Of a stretch of 64,000 nt of DNA, positions 11,668-20,669 are shown piece after piece. Numbering within the stretch: position 1 is the first letter of the stretch; each line of letters starts with the position of its first letter. The notes below the pieces were generated by a model, which was given only the letters and a program-made list of their open reading frames with translations, ran no database searches and was not told the origin of the DNA. Location of the stretch: the NCBI RefSeq assembly GCF_021916785.1, contig NZ_JAKCFC010000001.1, positions 1 to 64,000 of the forward strand. The letters are read 5' to 3'. The DNA is from Mycolicibacterium lacusdiani. Lineage in GTDB: Bacteria; Actinomycetota; Actinomycetes; Mycobacteriales; Mycobacteriaceae. The position numbers were made by a program, and so were the translations under genes.

Positions 11668-12537
11668 ATGAGCACCGAGGAGTCGGGCGGCACGACCGAC
11701 GGCACCGGTCTGACGGGGCGTCCGATACGACACATCCCCGAACCGCAGCCGCGGACCAGCCATGGCCCGGCCAAGGTCATCGCGATGTGCAACCAGAAGG
11801 GCGGGGTCGGTAAGACCACGTCGACCATCAACCTGGGCGCCAGCCTCGCCGAGTACGGCCGCCGGGTGCTGCTGGTGGATCTCGACCCTCAGGGCGCGCT
11901 GTCGGCAGGCCTCGGCGTCCCGCACTACGAACTCGACCAGACCGTGCACAACCTGCTCGTCGAGCCTCGGGTGTCCATCGATCAGGTGCTGTACAAGACC
12001 CGGGTGAGCGGTCTGGACCTGGTGCCGAGCAACATCGACCTGTCCGCCGCGGAGATCCAGCTCGTCAACGAGGTGGGCCGCGAGCAGTCACTCGCGCGTG
12101 CGCTGTACCCAGTGCTCGATCGGTACGACTACGTGCTCATCGACTGCCAGCCGTCTCTCGGTCTGCTGACGGTCAACGGACTGGCCTGCGCGGACGGTGT
12201 GATCATCCCCACCGAGTGCGAGTACTTCTCGCTGCGCGGACTGGCGCTGCTGACCGACACCGTGGAGAAGGTGCACGACCGGCTGAACCCGAAGCTGTCG
12301 ATCAGCGGCATCCTGGTCACCCGCTACGACCCGCGCACCGTCAACGCCCGCGAGGTGATGGCTCGCGTCGTCGAACGCTTCGGCGACTTGGTCTTCGACA
12401 CCGTGATCACCCGTACCGTTCGCTTCCCGGAGACGAGTGTCGCCGGCGAGCCGATCACCACGTGGGCGCCCAAGTCGGGCGGCGCGCTGGCGTATCGATC
12501 GCTGGCCCGCGAAGTCATCGACCGGTTCGGCGCGTGA
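11668..12537 (+). CDS. ParA/Soj-family ATPase (SMC-ScpAB operon type)
   Basis: 289 aa. The deviant Walker A is KGGVGKTTSTINLG near residues 45-58; Walker A' is LLVDLDPQGALS and Walker B is YVLIDCQPSLGLL. The first ~35 residues are a disordered acidic/Gly-Thr tail. This is the Rv1708-type ParA encoded with scpA and scpB, not the oriC-linked ParA of parAB. A role in chromosome organisation with the ScpAB-SMC complex is inferred from the operon. ATG at 11668 is chosen over TTG at 11644. The stop overlaps the scpA GTG (GTGA). Confidence 0.92.
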   Translation: MSTEESGGTTDGTGLTGRPIRHIPEPQPRTSHGPAKVIAMCNQKGGVGKTTSTINLGASLAEYGRRVLLVDLDPQGALSAGLGVPHYELDQTVHNLLVEPRVSIDQVLYKTRVSGLDLVPSNIDLSAAEIQLVNEVGREQSLARALYPVLDRYDYVLIDCQPSLGLLTVNGLACADGVIIPTECEYFSLRGLALLTDTVEKVHDRLNPKLSISGILVTRYDPRTVNAREVMARVVERFGDLVFDTVITRTVRFPETSVAGEPITTWAPKSGGALAYRSLAREVIDRFGA

Positions 12538-13361
12538 GCACGGACACGGCGACGTCGGAGGAGGCAACACCCCAGGCCGGCTTTCAGGTGCGGCTGAGCA
12601 ACTTCGAGGGACCGTTCGATCTGCTGTTGCAGCTGATCTTCGCTCATCGGCTCGACGTCACCGAGGTCGCACTGCACCAGGTCACCGACGAGTTCATCGC
12701 CTACACGAAGGCGATCGGACGCCAACTCGAACTCGACGAGACCACGGCGTTCCTCGTGGTCGCGGCCACCCTGCTGGACCTCAAGGCCGCACGTCTGCTG
12801 CCCTCGGGCGACGTCGACGACGAGGAGGACCTGGCACTGCTGGAGGTCCGCGACCTGCTGTTCGCGCGCCTGCTGCAGTACCGGGCGTTCAAGCACGTCG
12901 CGCTGATGTTCGCCGAACTCGAGGCGGCGGCGATGCGCAGCTATCCCCGGTCGGTGTCGTTGGAGGACCGGTACGCCGATTTGTTGCCCGAGGTGATGCT
13001 CGGGGTCGACCCAGACAGCTTCGCCAACATCGCTGCCGCGGCGTTCACGCCTCGGCCGGTGCCGTCGGTGCGCCTGGACCACATGCACGAGCCTGCCGTG
13101 TCGGTGCCCGAGCAGGCCAAGCGCCTGCTCGCATTGCTCGAGGCTCGGGGCGTGGGGGAGTGGGCGACGTTCTCCGACCTGGTCGCCGACTGCTCGGGTG
13201 GGCTCGAGATCGTGGGCCGCTTCCTGGCGCTCCTCGAGTTGTACCGCGCCAGAGCGGTAACATTCGAGCAACCAGAACCGCTTGAAGTGCTGCACGTTTC
13301 GTGGACCGGCGACCGGCCCACCAACGAGAATCTGGCAGCAGCGGTGGAAGAAGACTCATGA
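12534..13361 (+). CDS. scpA: Segregation and condensation protein A
   Basis: 275 aa kleisin of the SMC complex. The N-terminal SMC-binding region contains the family hallmark FEGPFDLLLQLI near residues 22-34, then an acidic helical middle and a winged-helix C-terminus. It bridges the SMC heads and binds ScpB. GTG start overlaps the ParA-like stop (GTGA) and the stop overlaps the scpB ATG (ATGA), giving tight coupling. I see no degradation. Confidence 0.94.
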   Translation: MSTDTATSEEATPQAGFQVRLSNFEGPFDLLLQLIFAHRLDVTEVALHQVTDEFIAYTKAIGRQLELDETTAFLVVAATLLDLKAARLLPSGDVDDEEDLALLEVRDLLFARLLQYRAFKHVALMFAELEAAAMRSYPRSVSLEDRYADLLPEVMLGVDPDSFANIAAAAFTPRPVPSVRLDHMHEPAVSVPEQAKRLLALLEARGVGEWATFSDLVADCSGGLEIVGRFLALLELYRARAVTFEQPEPLEVLHVSWTGDRPTNENLAAAVEEDS

Positions 13362-14068
13362 GCGACCAAGACCCCGCCCAGCAGGACCACGGCGAGCACA
13401 CCGATCTCGGCATCGACCTCGCCGAACCCACCGACATGAGCGACGCCGAACTGGGCGCCGTGCTGGAGGCGTTGCTCCTGGTGGTCGACGCCCCCGTCCC
13501 GGTGGACGCACTGGCCGGGGCGTGCGAGCAGCCCGCCTACCGCGTGCAGGCCAGACTGCAGCAGATGGCCGGCGATCTCGCTGCCCGCGACAGCGGCATC
13601 GACCTGCGCGAGGCGGGCGGTGGGTGGCGGATGTACACCCGTGCCCGGTACGCGACCTTCGTCGAGCGCCTGCTGCTCGACGGCACGCGATCGAAGTTGA
13701 CGCGCGCGGCATTGGAGACGTTGGCCGTGGTCGCCTACCGTCAACCCGTCACCAGGGCTCGGGTCAGCGCCGTGCGAGGCGTCAACGTCGACGCGGTGAT
13801 GCGCACGCTGCTGGCCCGCGGATTCATCACCGAGGCGGGTGTCGATCCCGATGGCGGTGCGGTGACGTTCGCGACGACCGAGCTGTTCCTGGAACGGCTC
13901 GGGTTGACGTCGCTGCGCGACCTGCCCGACATCGCGCCACTGCTACCCAACGTCGACGTCATCGACGACATCACCGAAACACTAAGCGAGGAGCCACGAT
14001 TCATGAAGCTCGGCGGTAACCCGGCGGCGGGCAGCCAGCCGTTGTCATTCGACGTGGACAAGGACTGA
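13358..14068 (+). CDS. scpB: Segregation and condensation protein B
   Basis: 236 aa. Two winged-helix domains lie after an acidic N-terminal tail of about 30 residues (many Asp/Glu). Family segments include LGAVLEALLLVVDAPV, LTRAALETLAVVAYRQPVTR and LLARGFITEAG. It dimerises and binds the ScpA kleisin in the condensin complex. ATG at 13358 overlaps the scpA stop (ATGA). rluB follows after 1 nt, the arrangement seen in most actinobacteria. Confidence 0.94.
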   Translation: MSDQDPAQQDHGEHTDLGIDLAEPTDMSDAELGAVLEALLLVVDAPVPVDALAGACEQPAYRVQARLQQMAGDLAARDSGIDLREAGGGWRMYTRARYATFVERLLLDGTRSKLTRAALETLAVVAYRQPVTRARVSAVRGVNVDAVMRTLLARGFITEAGVDPDGGAVTFATTELFLERLGLTSLRDLPDIAPLLPNVDVIDDITETLSEEPRFMKLGGNPAAGSQPLSFDVDKD

Positions 14069-14069
14069 C

Positions 14070-14816
14070 GTGGCCGGAGACGATGAAGGGGTTCGCCTGC
14101 AGAAGGTGTTGTCGCAGGCCGGTGTTGCCTCGCGGCGCGTCGCGGAGCGCATGATCACCGACGGGCGGGTCGAGGTGGACGGTGAGATCGTCACCGAACT
14201 CGGGAGCAGGGTGGATCCGGACAAGTCGGTCATTCGCGTCGACGGCGCGCGGATCATGGTCGACGACAACCTCGTTCACTTCGCACTGAACAAGCCCAAG
14301 GGCATGCAGTCCACGATGTCCGACGATCGCGGCAGGCCGTGCGTCGGCGACATCGTGGAGCACCGGGTGCGCGGCAACCACAAGCTGTTCCACGTGGGCC
14401 GCCTCGATGCCGACACCGAGGGTCTGATGATCCTGACCAACGACGGGGAGCTCGCTCACCGGCTGATGCACCCGTCGTTCGAGGTGCCGAAGACCTATCT
14501 CGCGACGGTGTTGGGGGCGGTGCCGCGAGGAATGGGCAAGAAGCTGCGCGCCGGGATCGAGTTGGACGACGGTCCCGTCGAGATCGACGACTTCGCCGTC
14601 GTCGGCGCGGTACCGGGCAAGTCGATGGTGCGGATCACGCTGCACGAGGGTCGCAAGCACATCGTGCGTCGCCTCCTTGCCGAGGTGGGTTTCCCGGTGC
14701 AGGAATTGGTGCGGACCGACATTGGTTCCATCGAGCTGGGCGATCAGCGGCCGGGGAGCATCCGGGTGTTGACCTCCAAGGAGATCGGCGACTTGTACAA
14801 GGCGGTGGGGATGTGA
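14070..14816 (+). CDS. rluB: 23S rRNA pseudouridine synthase, RluB family
   Basis: 248 aa. An N-terminal S4 domain ([19 protein letters not shown]) is followed by an RsuA/RluB/E/F catalytic domain with the nucleophile Asp in [18 protein letters not shown]. It isomerises a uridine in 23S rRNA helix 80-90; the exact base is by family. GTG start lies 1 nt after scpB. The stop overlaps the cmk GTG (GTGA). It has the usual mycobacterial length. Confidence 0.92.
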   Translation: MAGDDEGVRLQKVLSQAGVASRRVAERMITDGRVEVDGEIVTELGSRVDPDKSVIRVDGARIMVDDNLVHFALNKPKGMQSTMSDDRGRPCVGDIVEHRVRGNHKLFHVGRLDADTEGLMILTNDGELAHRLMHPSFEVPKTYLATVLGAVPRGMGKKLRAGIELDDGPVEIDDFAVVGAVPGKSMVRITLHEGRKHIVRRLLAEVGFPVQELVRTDIGSIELGDQRPGSIRVLTSKEIGDLYKAVGM

Positions 14817-15499
14817 CGGAGGCGATCATCGCCATCGACGGGCCTGCCGGGACCGGAAAGTCTTCGGTGTCAAGGGGTTTGGCGCGCGCCATGGGTGCCC
14901 GCTACCTCGACACCGGTGCGATGTACCGGATCGTGACGCTGGCCGTGCTCCGTGCCGGCGTCGACACGTCGGACTCCGGTGCCGTCGCGGATCTGGCGTC
15001 CGGCGTGGACCTCGGCGTGGGCTTCGACCCCGACGAAGACCGTTCCTACCTCGCCGGCGAGGACGTCTCCGCCGAGATCCGTGGCGATGCCGTGACGCGG
15101 GCGGTGTCCGCGGTGTCGGCGGTCCCGGAGGTTCGCACGCGACTGGTGCAGCGGCAGCGCGAACTCGCCGACGGCCCGGGCAGCGTCGTGGTGGAGGGCC
15201 GGGACATCGGAACGGTGGTGCTGCCCGACGCCGACGTGAAGATCTTCCTGACCGCATCGGCCGAGGAGCGTGCCCGCCGGCGCAACCAGCAGAACGTCTC
15301 CAACGGTCTGCCGAGTGACTACGAGACGGTGCTTGCCGACGTCCGGCGCCGGGACCATCTGGACTCCACGCGCGCGGTCTCCCCCTTGCGGGCCGCCGAC
15401 GACGCGATCGTGGTCGATTCCAGTGACATGACCGAAGCCGAGGTCGTCGCGCATCTGCGGGATCTCGTGGAGCAGCGGGCGCGAGTGAGGCAGCGATGA
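14813..15499 (+). CDS. cmk: Cytidylate kinase
   Basis: 228 aa. The P-loop is [10 protein letters not shown] near residues 9-18, with the NMP-binding segment [10 protein letters not shown] and the [11 protein letters not shown] motif. It phosphorylates CMP and dCMP with ATP, feeding the CTP pool together with pyrG upstream. GTG at 14813 overlaps the rluB stop (GTGA). Its TGA (15497-15499) lies inside the first copy of a 32-bp tandem repeat, where it overlaps the ATG of a mini-ORF. The last codons (around RQR) are therefore part of the repeat. Confidence 0.94.
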   Translation: MTEAIIAIDGPAGTGKSSVSRGLARAMGARYLDTGAMYRIVTLAVLRAGVDTSDSGAVADLASGVDLGVGFDPDEDRSYLAGEDVSAEIRGDAVTRAVSAVSAVPEVRTRLVQRQRELADGPGSVVVEGRDIGTVVLPDADVKIFLTASAEERARRRNQQNVSNGLPSDYETVLADVRRRDHLDSTRAVSPLRAADDAIVVDSSDMTEAEVVAHLRDLVEQRARVRQR

Positions 15500-15531
15500 G
15501 CGCTTGCGCGAAGAGCAGAGGGCAGCGATGA
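15496..15531 (+). CDS. Coupled 11-residue mini-ORF, copy 1
   Basis: Reads [11 protein letters not shown] and stop. Its ATG overlaps the cmk TGA (ATGA, 15496-15499), and its TGA overlaps the ATG of copy 2 (15528-15531). Too short for homology. What is visible is exact start/stop coupling on both sides, preceded by the same purine-rich GAGGCAGCG context that precedes the der start. It may be a passive relay that keeps ribosomes moving from cmk to der; a function for the peptide itself is not suggested by the sequence. Confidence 0.5.
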   Translation: MSACAKSRGQR

Positions 15532-15563
15532 GCGCTTGCGCGAAGAGCAGAAGGCAGCGATGA
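15528..15563 (+). CDS. Coupled 11-residue mini-ORF, copy 2
   Basis: Reads [11 protein letters not shown] and stop, differing from copy 1 at one residue. Its ATG overlaps the stop of copy 1, and its TGA (15561-15563) overlaps the der ATG at 15560. It carries GAGGGCAGCG upstream as a possible ribosome binding site. Together the two copies form an unbroken ATGA chain from cmk to der. Confidence 0.5.
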   Translation: MSACAKSRRQR

Positions 15564-16975
15564 GCGACGAAGAGCACGGCACCTGGTACGACGAAACCGA
15601 CTGGGAGGTCGGCTCGGAGGAGTTCGAGGCCGAACTCGAGGAGGACTTCGCGCCGCCACCGGTGGTGGCGGTGGTCGGCCGGCCCAACGTCGGGAAGTCG
15701 ACGTTGGTCAACCGCATCCTCGGCCGTCGCGAAGCCGTCGTGCAGGACATCCCCGGCGTGACCCGCGACCGGGTGTCCTACGACGCGAACTGGCTGGGCC
15801 GTCGATTCGTCGTGCAGGACACCGGCGGGTGGGAGCCCGACGCCAAGGGATTGCAGCAGTTGGTCGCGGAGCAGGCATCGGTGGCGATGCGCACCGCGGA
15901 CGCGATCATCCTGGTGGTCGACGCGGTCGTCGGTGCGACGGCGGCCGACGAGGCCGCCGCCAAGAAGCTGCAGCGGGCCGGAAAGCCGGTGTTTCTCGCG
16001 GCCAACAAGGTCGACAGCGAGCGCGTCGAATCCGAGGCGGCCGCGCTGTGGTCGCTGGGGCTGGGGCAGCCGTACTCGGTCAGCGCCATCCACGGGCGCG
16101 GCGTGGCCGACCTGCTCGACGTGGTTCTGGAGAAGCTGCCCGAGGCGTCCGAAGTGGCCACCGGTGGCGCTGGACCACGCCGCGTCGCGCTGGTGGGCAA
16201 GCCGAACGTCGGCAAGAGTTCACTGCTGAACCGCCTGGCCGGCGACGAACGCTCGGTGGTGCACGACGTGGCTGGCACGACGGTGGATCCGGTCGACTCG
16301 CTGATCGAGATGGACGGCAAGCTGTGGCGGTTCATCGACACGGCCGGTCTGCGTCGCAAGGTGGGACAGGCGAGCGGGCACGAGTTCTACGCCTCCGTGC
16401 GGACGCGCGGGGCGATCGACGCCGCCGAGGTCGTGATCGTGCTGATCGACTCCTCGGAGACGCTCACCGAGCAGGATCAGCGGATCCTGGCGATGGTGAT
16501 CGAGTCCGGCCGGGCTTTGGTGATCGCATTCAACAAGGCGGATCTGGTCGACGAGGACCGTCGGTACACCTTGGACAAGGAGATCGAGCGCGAACTCGCG
16601 CAGTTGCAGTGGGCGCATCGGATCAACATCTCGGCCAAGACCGGCCGCGCGGTGCAGAAGTTGGCTCCGGCGCTGGAGAGCGCACTCGAGTCGTGGGATG
16701 CCCGCATCTCGACCGGACGGCTCAACACCTTCCTCAAGGAGGTCGTCGCCGCGACGCCGCCGCCGGTGCGCGGTGGCAAGCAGCCGCGAATCCTGTTCGC
16801 CACTCAGGCGACGGCCCGACCGCCCACCTTCGTGCTGTTCACGACGGGGTTCTTGGAGGCGGGGTACCGCCGGTTCCTGGAGCGCCGTCTGCGCGAGACG
16901 TTCGGTTTCGAGGGCAGTCCGATCCGGATCAACGTGCGGGTCCGCGAGAAGCGCGGAGCCGGCTCGAAGCGGTAG
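15560..16975 (+). CDS. der: Ribosome biogenesis GTPase Der (EngA)
   Basis: 471 aa, two tandem GTPase domains and a C-terminal KH-like domain. G1 motifs are GRPNVGKST (about residue 40) and GKPNVGKSS (about 213). G3 motifs are DTGGW and DTAGLRRK; G4 motifs are NKVD and NKAD. It is needed for 50S subunit assembly. ATG at 15560 is chosen because it gives [12 protein letters not shown] and overlaps the mini-ORF stop; a TTG at 15536 in frame lies inside the tandem repeat. Domain content and length are normal. Confidence 0.95.
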   Translation: MSDEEHGTWYDETDWEVGSEEFEAELEEDFAPPPVVAVVGRPNVGKSTLVNRILGRREAVVQDIPGVTRDRVSYDANWLGRRFVVQDTGGWEPDAKGLQQLVAEQASVAMRTADAIILVVDAVVGATAADEAAAKKLQRAGKPVFLAANKVDSERVESEAAALWSLGLGQPYSVSAIHGRGVADLLDVVLEKLPEASEVATGGAGPRRVALVGKPNVGKSSLLNRLAGDERSVVHDVAGTTVDPVDSLIEMDGKLWRFIDTAGLRRKVGQASGHEFYASVRTRGAIDAAEVVIVLIDSSETLTEQDQRILAMVIESGRALVIAFNKADLVDEDRRYTLDKEIERELAQLQWAHRINISAKTGRAVQKLAPALESALESWDARISTGRLNTFLKEVVAATPPPVRGGKQPRILFATQATARPPTFVLFTTGFLEAGYRRFLERRLRETFGFEGSPIRINVRVREKRGAGSKR

Positions 16976-17027
16976 CGCGGTCTAGCGGTACGGTGAATTG
17001 AGCACGGACGACGAGAGGAGTGCGCCG

Positions 17028-17138
17028 GTGGCCGAGCATGCCTACCGCACCGCCCCCTCGTCTGCGTTCGCGCTCGAGCCGTTCTGGCCGTCCCGGCGGC
17101 TGATGGCATTCGACGAGTGGTGTCGTACGCGTCCTTAG
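17028..17138 (+). CDS. Small ORF, possibly a gene remnant
   Basis: 36 aa from GTG at 17028 with a good ribosome binding site (GAGAGGAG, 17013-17020) and strong GC bias at third codon positions. It contains FALEPFWPSRRLMAFDEW. It ends at TAG next to a short direct repeat (TACGCGTCCTTA/G, 17125-17151). A Pro-Trp-rich start of this kind recalls the N-terminus of PlsC-like acyltransferases that sit beside der in some actinobacteria, so this may be the surviving 5' end of a deleted gene. The identification is weak. Confidence 0.35.
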   Translation: MAEHAYRTAPSSAFALEPFWPSRRLMAFDEWCRTRP

Positions 17139-17199
17139 ATACGCGTCCTTGCACTCCTGACGGTCGCACGCGGCCTCATCGTCGAAAGTCAACGAACCC

Positions 17200-18138
17200 A
17201 TGCGTTCGCTCATCATCTTCACCCTGGTTGGCATCGGTGCCCAGCTCGTCGACGGTGCCCTGGGCATGGCCTTCGGCGTGACCGCGTCGACGCTGCTGGT
17301 GCTCAGCGGCGTCGCGTCGGCTCAAGCCAGTGCGGCCGTGCACCTCGCAGAGGTGGGTACGACGCTCGCCTCCGGGCTGGCGCACTGGAAGTTCAAGAAC
17401 ATCGACTGGCACATCGTGCTCAAGCTCGGCGTGCCCGGGGCGATCGGTGCGTTCCTCGGCGCCACTGTGCTGAGCTCCCTGTCGACCGAGGATGCCGCAC
17501 CCGTGATGGCGTCGATCCTGCTGGCGATCGGCGTGTACGTGCTGCTCCGCTTCTCGCTGCGGATGCCGCCCGCGGTGAAGGTCGGCACGACGAAGCACGG
17601 CGCGAAGTTCCTCACCCCGCTCGGGTTATTCGGTGGATTCATCGACGCCTCGGGCGGCGGTGGCTGGGGCCCCGTCACGTCGAGCACCCTGTTGTCGAGC
17701 GGCAAGACGGCTCCACGCACGGTGATCGGCTCGGTGAGTGCCTCGGAGTTCCTCGTCGCCGTGTCGGCCTCGGTCGGCTTCCTGGTGGGGTTGCGTGAGC
17801 AGTTCTTCGACAACCTCCCGGTCGTCTTGGGGCTGGCCGTCGGCGGCGTCATCGCGGCGCCGTTGGCGGCGTGGCTGGTGAGCCGAATCAGTCCGGCGCT
17901 GCTCGGTGCCGGCGTCGGTGGCGTGGTCGTGCTGACCAATGCCCAGAAACTGGTCGAATACTTCGGCGTCACGAGCCCGTGGTCGACCGTGATCTACGGC
18001 GCGATCGTCATCGCCTGGGCCTTCTTCGTCGTCCTGGCCGCCAGGATCACCAAGGCGCCGACGTACGTCCCGCCGGGGCTCGATGCGTCGGGTGACGAGG
18101 CGCCGCGTCCGGTGCACGTGGTCGACGACGCTCGGTGA
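17200..18138 (+). CDS. TSUP/TauE-SafE family membrane transporter
   Basis: 312 aa with about eight hydrophobic segments and the family's Gly-rich helices (GAQLVDGALGMAFGVTASTLL at the N-terminus, GGFIDASGGGGWGPVTSSTLL in the middle). The family exports or imports sulfite, sulfonates, sulfur anions or similar organic anions; the substrate cannot be told from sequence. The C-terminal ~25 residues are hydrophilic. A second TSUP gene follows after 35 nt. It starts 224 nt after der, so it is probably its own transcription unit. Confidence 0.85.
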   Translation: MRSLIIFTLVGIGAQLVDGALGMAFGVTASTLLVLSGVASAQASAAVHLAEVGTTLASGLAHWKFKNIDWHIVLKLGVPGAIGAFLGATVLSSLSTEDAAPVMASILLAIGVYVLLRFSLRMPPAVKVGTTKHGAKFLTPLGLFGGFIDASGGGGWGPVTSSTLLSSGKTAPRTVIGSVSASEFLVAVSASVGFLVGLREQFFDNLPVVLGLAVGGVIAAPLAAWLVSRISPALLGAGVGGVVVLTNAQKLVEYFGVTSPWSTVIYGAIVIAWAFFVVLAARITKAPTYVPPGLDASGDEAPRPVHVVDDAR

Positions 18139-18173
18139 CGGTGGGTCCGGGGTGACCCACTAACGTTTCGTCG

Positions 18174-18956
18174 GTGCCCGTCATCGACATGATTCTGATC
18201 GCCCTTGCTGGGGTGGGTGCAGGTGCCATCAACGCGGTCGTCGGGTCAGGCACCCTGATCACGTTCCCCACGCTGGTGGCGCTCGGCTATCCGCCGGTGA
18301 CCGCGACGATGTCGAATGCGGTCGGCCTGGTGGCGGGTGGTGTCTCCGGCACGTGGGGGTACCGCCGCGAACTGCGCGGGCAGTGGCACCGGCTGAAGTG
18401 GCAGATCCCCGGCTCGCTGCTCGGCGCGATCGGCGGCGCCTGGCTGCTGTTGCATCTGCCGGAGCGGGTCTTCATCACCGTCGTGCCGGTGTTGCTGATC
18501 GGCGCGTTGCTCCTGGTGATCATCGGCCCGAGGATCCAGTCGTGGGCCAGGGCGCGCTCGGAGCGCGCAGGCCGGTCGCTGGAACACATCTCGCGGGGTC
18601 GGATGGCCGCGCTGGTGGTCGGGACCTTCGCGGTGGGCGTCTACGGCGGCTACTTCACCGCCGCCCAGGGGATTCTGTTGATCGCGGTGATGGGTGCGCT
18701 GCTTCCCGAGGACATGCAACGGATGAATGCCGCGAAGAACCTGCTGTCGCTGATCGTGAACGTGGTTGCGGCCGTGGCCTACACGCTCGTGGCCTTCGAC
18801 AGGATCAGCTGGCCGGCCGCCGGTCTGATCGCGATCGGCTCGCTCATCGGCGGGTTCCTCGGCGCGCACTACGGCCGCCGACTGTCGCCGAATGCGCTAC
18901 GCGCCGTGATCGTGATCGTGGGCCTGATCGGGCTCTACCGCCTGGTCACGGTCTAG
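18174..18956 (+). CDS. TSUP/TauE-SafE family membrane transporter
   Basis: 260 aa, GTG start. Hydrophobic throughout, with the family start IALAGVGAGAINAVVGSGTL and a second Gly-rich segment FAVGVYGGYFTAAQGILL. It is the shorter, more typical TSUP form (two 4-helix repeats). Substrate unknown. It follows the other TSUP gene closely, so they may work together or be serial paralogues. Its TAG stop shares the palindromic CTAG with the stop of the photolyase on the other strand. Confidence 0.85.
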   Translation: MPVIDMILIALAGVGAGAINAVVGSGTLITFPTLVALGYPPVTATMSNAVGLVAGGVSGTWGYRRELRGQWHRLKWQIPGSLLGAIGGAWLLLHLPERVFITVVPVLLIGALLLVIIGPRIQSWARARSERAGRSLEHISRGRMAALVVGTFAVGVYGGYFTAAQGILLIAVMGALLPEDMQRMNAAKNLLSLIVNVVAAVAYTLVAFDRISWPAAGLIAIGSLIGGFLGAHYGRRLSPNALRAVIVIVGLIGLYRLVTV

Positions 18957-20443
18957 AACTGGGTGCGTTCGGCTTCCTGCTCCAGGACGGGTTCGAGGTC
19001 CGAGAGCCGATCCATCGACGACACGGCGCGGCGAGTGCGGTTGTTGCCCGCCAGCAGGTTCCGGTTGCGGTGCACGAACTGCCAGTAGCCGGCGGTGAAC
19101 GGGCACGCATCGTCGCCGAGGCGCTTCTTGGGGTCGTACTGGCAGTCGCCGCAGTGGTCGCTCATCTTGTTGATGTACGCGCCGCCCGAGGCGTAGGGCT
19201 TCGTGGCGAGCCTCCCACCGTCGGCGTGCTGACTCATGCCGACGACGTTGGTCGGCATCACCCAGCGGAAGCCATCCACGAACGCGGTGGAGAACCACTC
19301 GGTGAGGTCGCGCGGCTGATATCCGCGTTGCAGCGCATGGTTTCCCAGGATCATGAGCCGCTGGATGTGGTGGGTCCAGCCCCTGTCGCGGACGCCCATC
19401 ATCGCGTGGCGCAGGCACTCGGCGGTGATCGCGTCCGCGTCGAGTTCGGTCCACCAGTCCGGCAGCGGCTGGTGGACTCCGAGTTCGTTCTCGTCGAGGT
19501 AGTCCTCGCCGAAGTGCCAGTAGAGGTGCCACATGTATTCGCGCCAGCCGAGGATCTGGCGGATGAAGCCCTCGACGGCGGACAACGGGGCGCCGTCCTC
19601 CCGGTAGGCGCGTTCGGCGGCGTGCACGGCGTCGAGCGGATGCAGGACGCCGAGATTCAGCGGCACCGACAGCAGCGAGTGCGACATTGCCCAGTCGTCG
19701 CCCATCATCGCGTCCTCGTACTGGCCGAACGAGGACAGTCGCTGCTCGATGAAGCGGTCCAGCGCACGCTTCGCCTCGAGTGGGGTCACCGCGAACAGGC
19801 GCGGGCCGTCGACCCCGACGGTGTCCAGGTTCATCGCGTCGAGGTCGGCGCGGACCTGCTCGTCGATCTCGTCCTCGCGCGGCTGATAGGGCTGCGGGAC
19901 GCCGAGGGTCTTCTGCTTCTTCGGGGGTGATCCCCGGTTCTCCTCGTCGTAGTTCCACCGGTTGCCGACGGGGTCCTTGCCCTCCATCAGGACGTCGAAG
20001 CGGCGGCGCTGGTCGCGGTAGAAGTCCTCCATGCGGAAGCGGGTGCGCTCGCCGGCCCACTCCTTGAAGTCGCTGCGTGGCAGCGCGAAGGTGGGCGTCG
20101 GCAGCACGTCGGCCACCAGTCCCTGCTCGTTCAGCCTGTTGACGAAACGCTCCGCGGCGAACGACGTCGGTTGGAAGACCAGGACGGGCCGGCCGAACTG
20201 CTCGAGCGCCTCGGTGTAGTCGTCGGTCTTCAGTAGCGTCGCGCGGTCGCCCAGGCCCTTGTCCGCGTGCCGGAGCGCGGAGAGCACGAGGTGCAGCTTC
20301 TGCCGGTGGTAGCGCCGCTTGCGCAGGGCGGACTGCGCCTCGACCAGCAACACCTCGCGGTGGGCGTGTTCCCCGCCGTACGTGGAGATGCCGAGCTGAT
20401 CGGCGAACAGCCAGAGTGGGGTGTCATCGCCAACCTTCGTCAC
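18953..20443 (-). CDS. Iron-sulfur (6-4) photolyase / prokaryotic cryptochrome
   Basis: 496 aa of the FeS-BCP (PhrB/CryB) family, COG3046-like. The N-terminal alpha/beta antenna domain has LWLFADQLG; the C-terminal helical FAD domain has the HHIQRLMILGNHALQRG stretch. Four Cys match the known 4Fe-4S ligands: Cys343 (AECLRH), Cys431 and Cys434 (HCGDC), Cys447 (DDACPF). The family repairs (6-4) photoproducts with light, and some members act as blue-light sensors. GTG at 20443 without a strong ribosome binding site. The gene converges on the TSUP gene with a 4-nt stop overlap. Confidence 0.92.
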   Translation of the reverse strand: MTKVGDDTPLWLFADQLGISTYGGEHAHREVLLVEAQSALRKRRYHRQKLHLVLSALRHADKGLGDRATLLKTDDYTEALEQFGRPVLVFQPTSFAAERFVNRLNEQGLVADVLPTPTFALPRSDFKEWAGERTRFRMEDFYRDQRRRFDVLMEGKDPVGNRWNYDEENRGSPPKKQKTLGVPQPYQPREDEIDEQVRADLDAMNLDTVGVDGPRLFAVTPLEAKRALDRFIEQRLSSFGQYEDAMMGDDWAMSHSLLSVPLNLGVLHPLDAVHAAERAYREDGAPLSAVEGFIRQILGWREYMWHLYWHFGEDYLDENELGVHQPLPDWWTELDADAITAECLRHAMMGVRDRGWTHHIQRLMILGNHALQRGYQPRDLTEWFSTAFVDGFRWVMPTNVVGMSQHADGGRLATKPYASGGAYINKMSDHCGDCQYDPKKRLGDDACPFTAGYWQFVHRNRNLLAGNNRTRRAVSSMDRLSDLEPVLEQEAERTQF

Positions 20444-20554
20444 CTGGACGTACTACCCCCGCGAGGCAGTGGCGACGCACGGTCCGTGCGATTCGGGGAG
20501 ACGGCGGACCGTGAGGTAGCATTTCGACCGCTGCTGGCGATCCCGGCAGCACCG

Positions 20555-20628
<74 letters not shown>

Positions 20629-20635
20629 CAGTAGA

Positions 20636-20667
20636 AAACCCGCTCTGACCAGTGTCGGAGCGGGTTT
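20636..20667 (+). terminator. Terminator of tRNA-Pro
   Basis: A 10-bp perfect stem AAACCCGCTC / GAGCGGGTTT (20636-20645 with 20658-20667) closes a 12-nt loop, followed by T-rich CTGTTTCTG. A standard intrinsic terminator for the tRNA transcript. Confidence 0.85.
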
Positions 20668-20669
20668 CT

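Larger units (their letters stand above)
15490..15566 (+). repeat. 32-bp tandem repeat at the cmk-der junction
   Basis: Two near-identical 32-bp units (15490-15521 and 15522-15553, one mismatch at unit position 31) and a partial third (15554-15566) that runs into der. Each unit holds GCAGCGATGAGCG. The cmk stop, two mini-ORF starts and stops, and the der start all lie on it as successive ATGA overlaps. The period of 32 nt equals 11 codons plus a stop minus the 4-nt overlap, so any number of units keeps the coupling. This logic resembles the MIRU repeats of M. tuberculosis, but the unit is much shorter. Confidence 0.9.
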
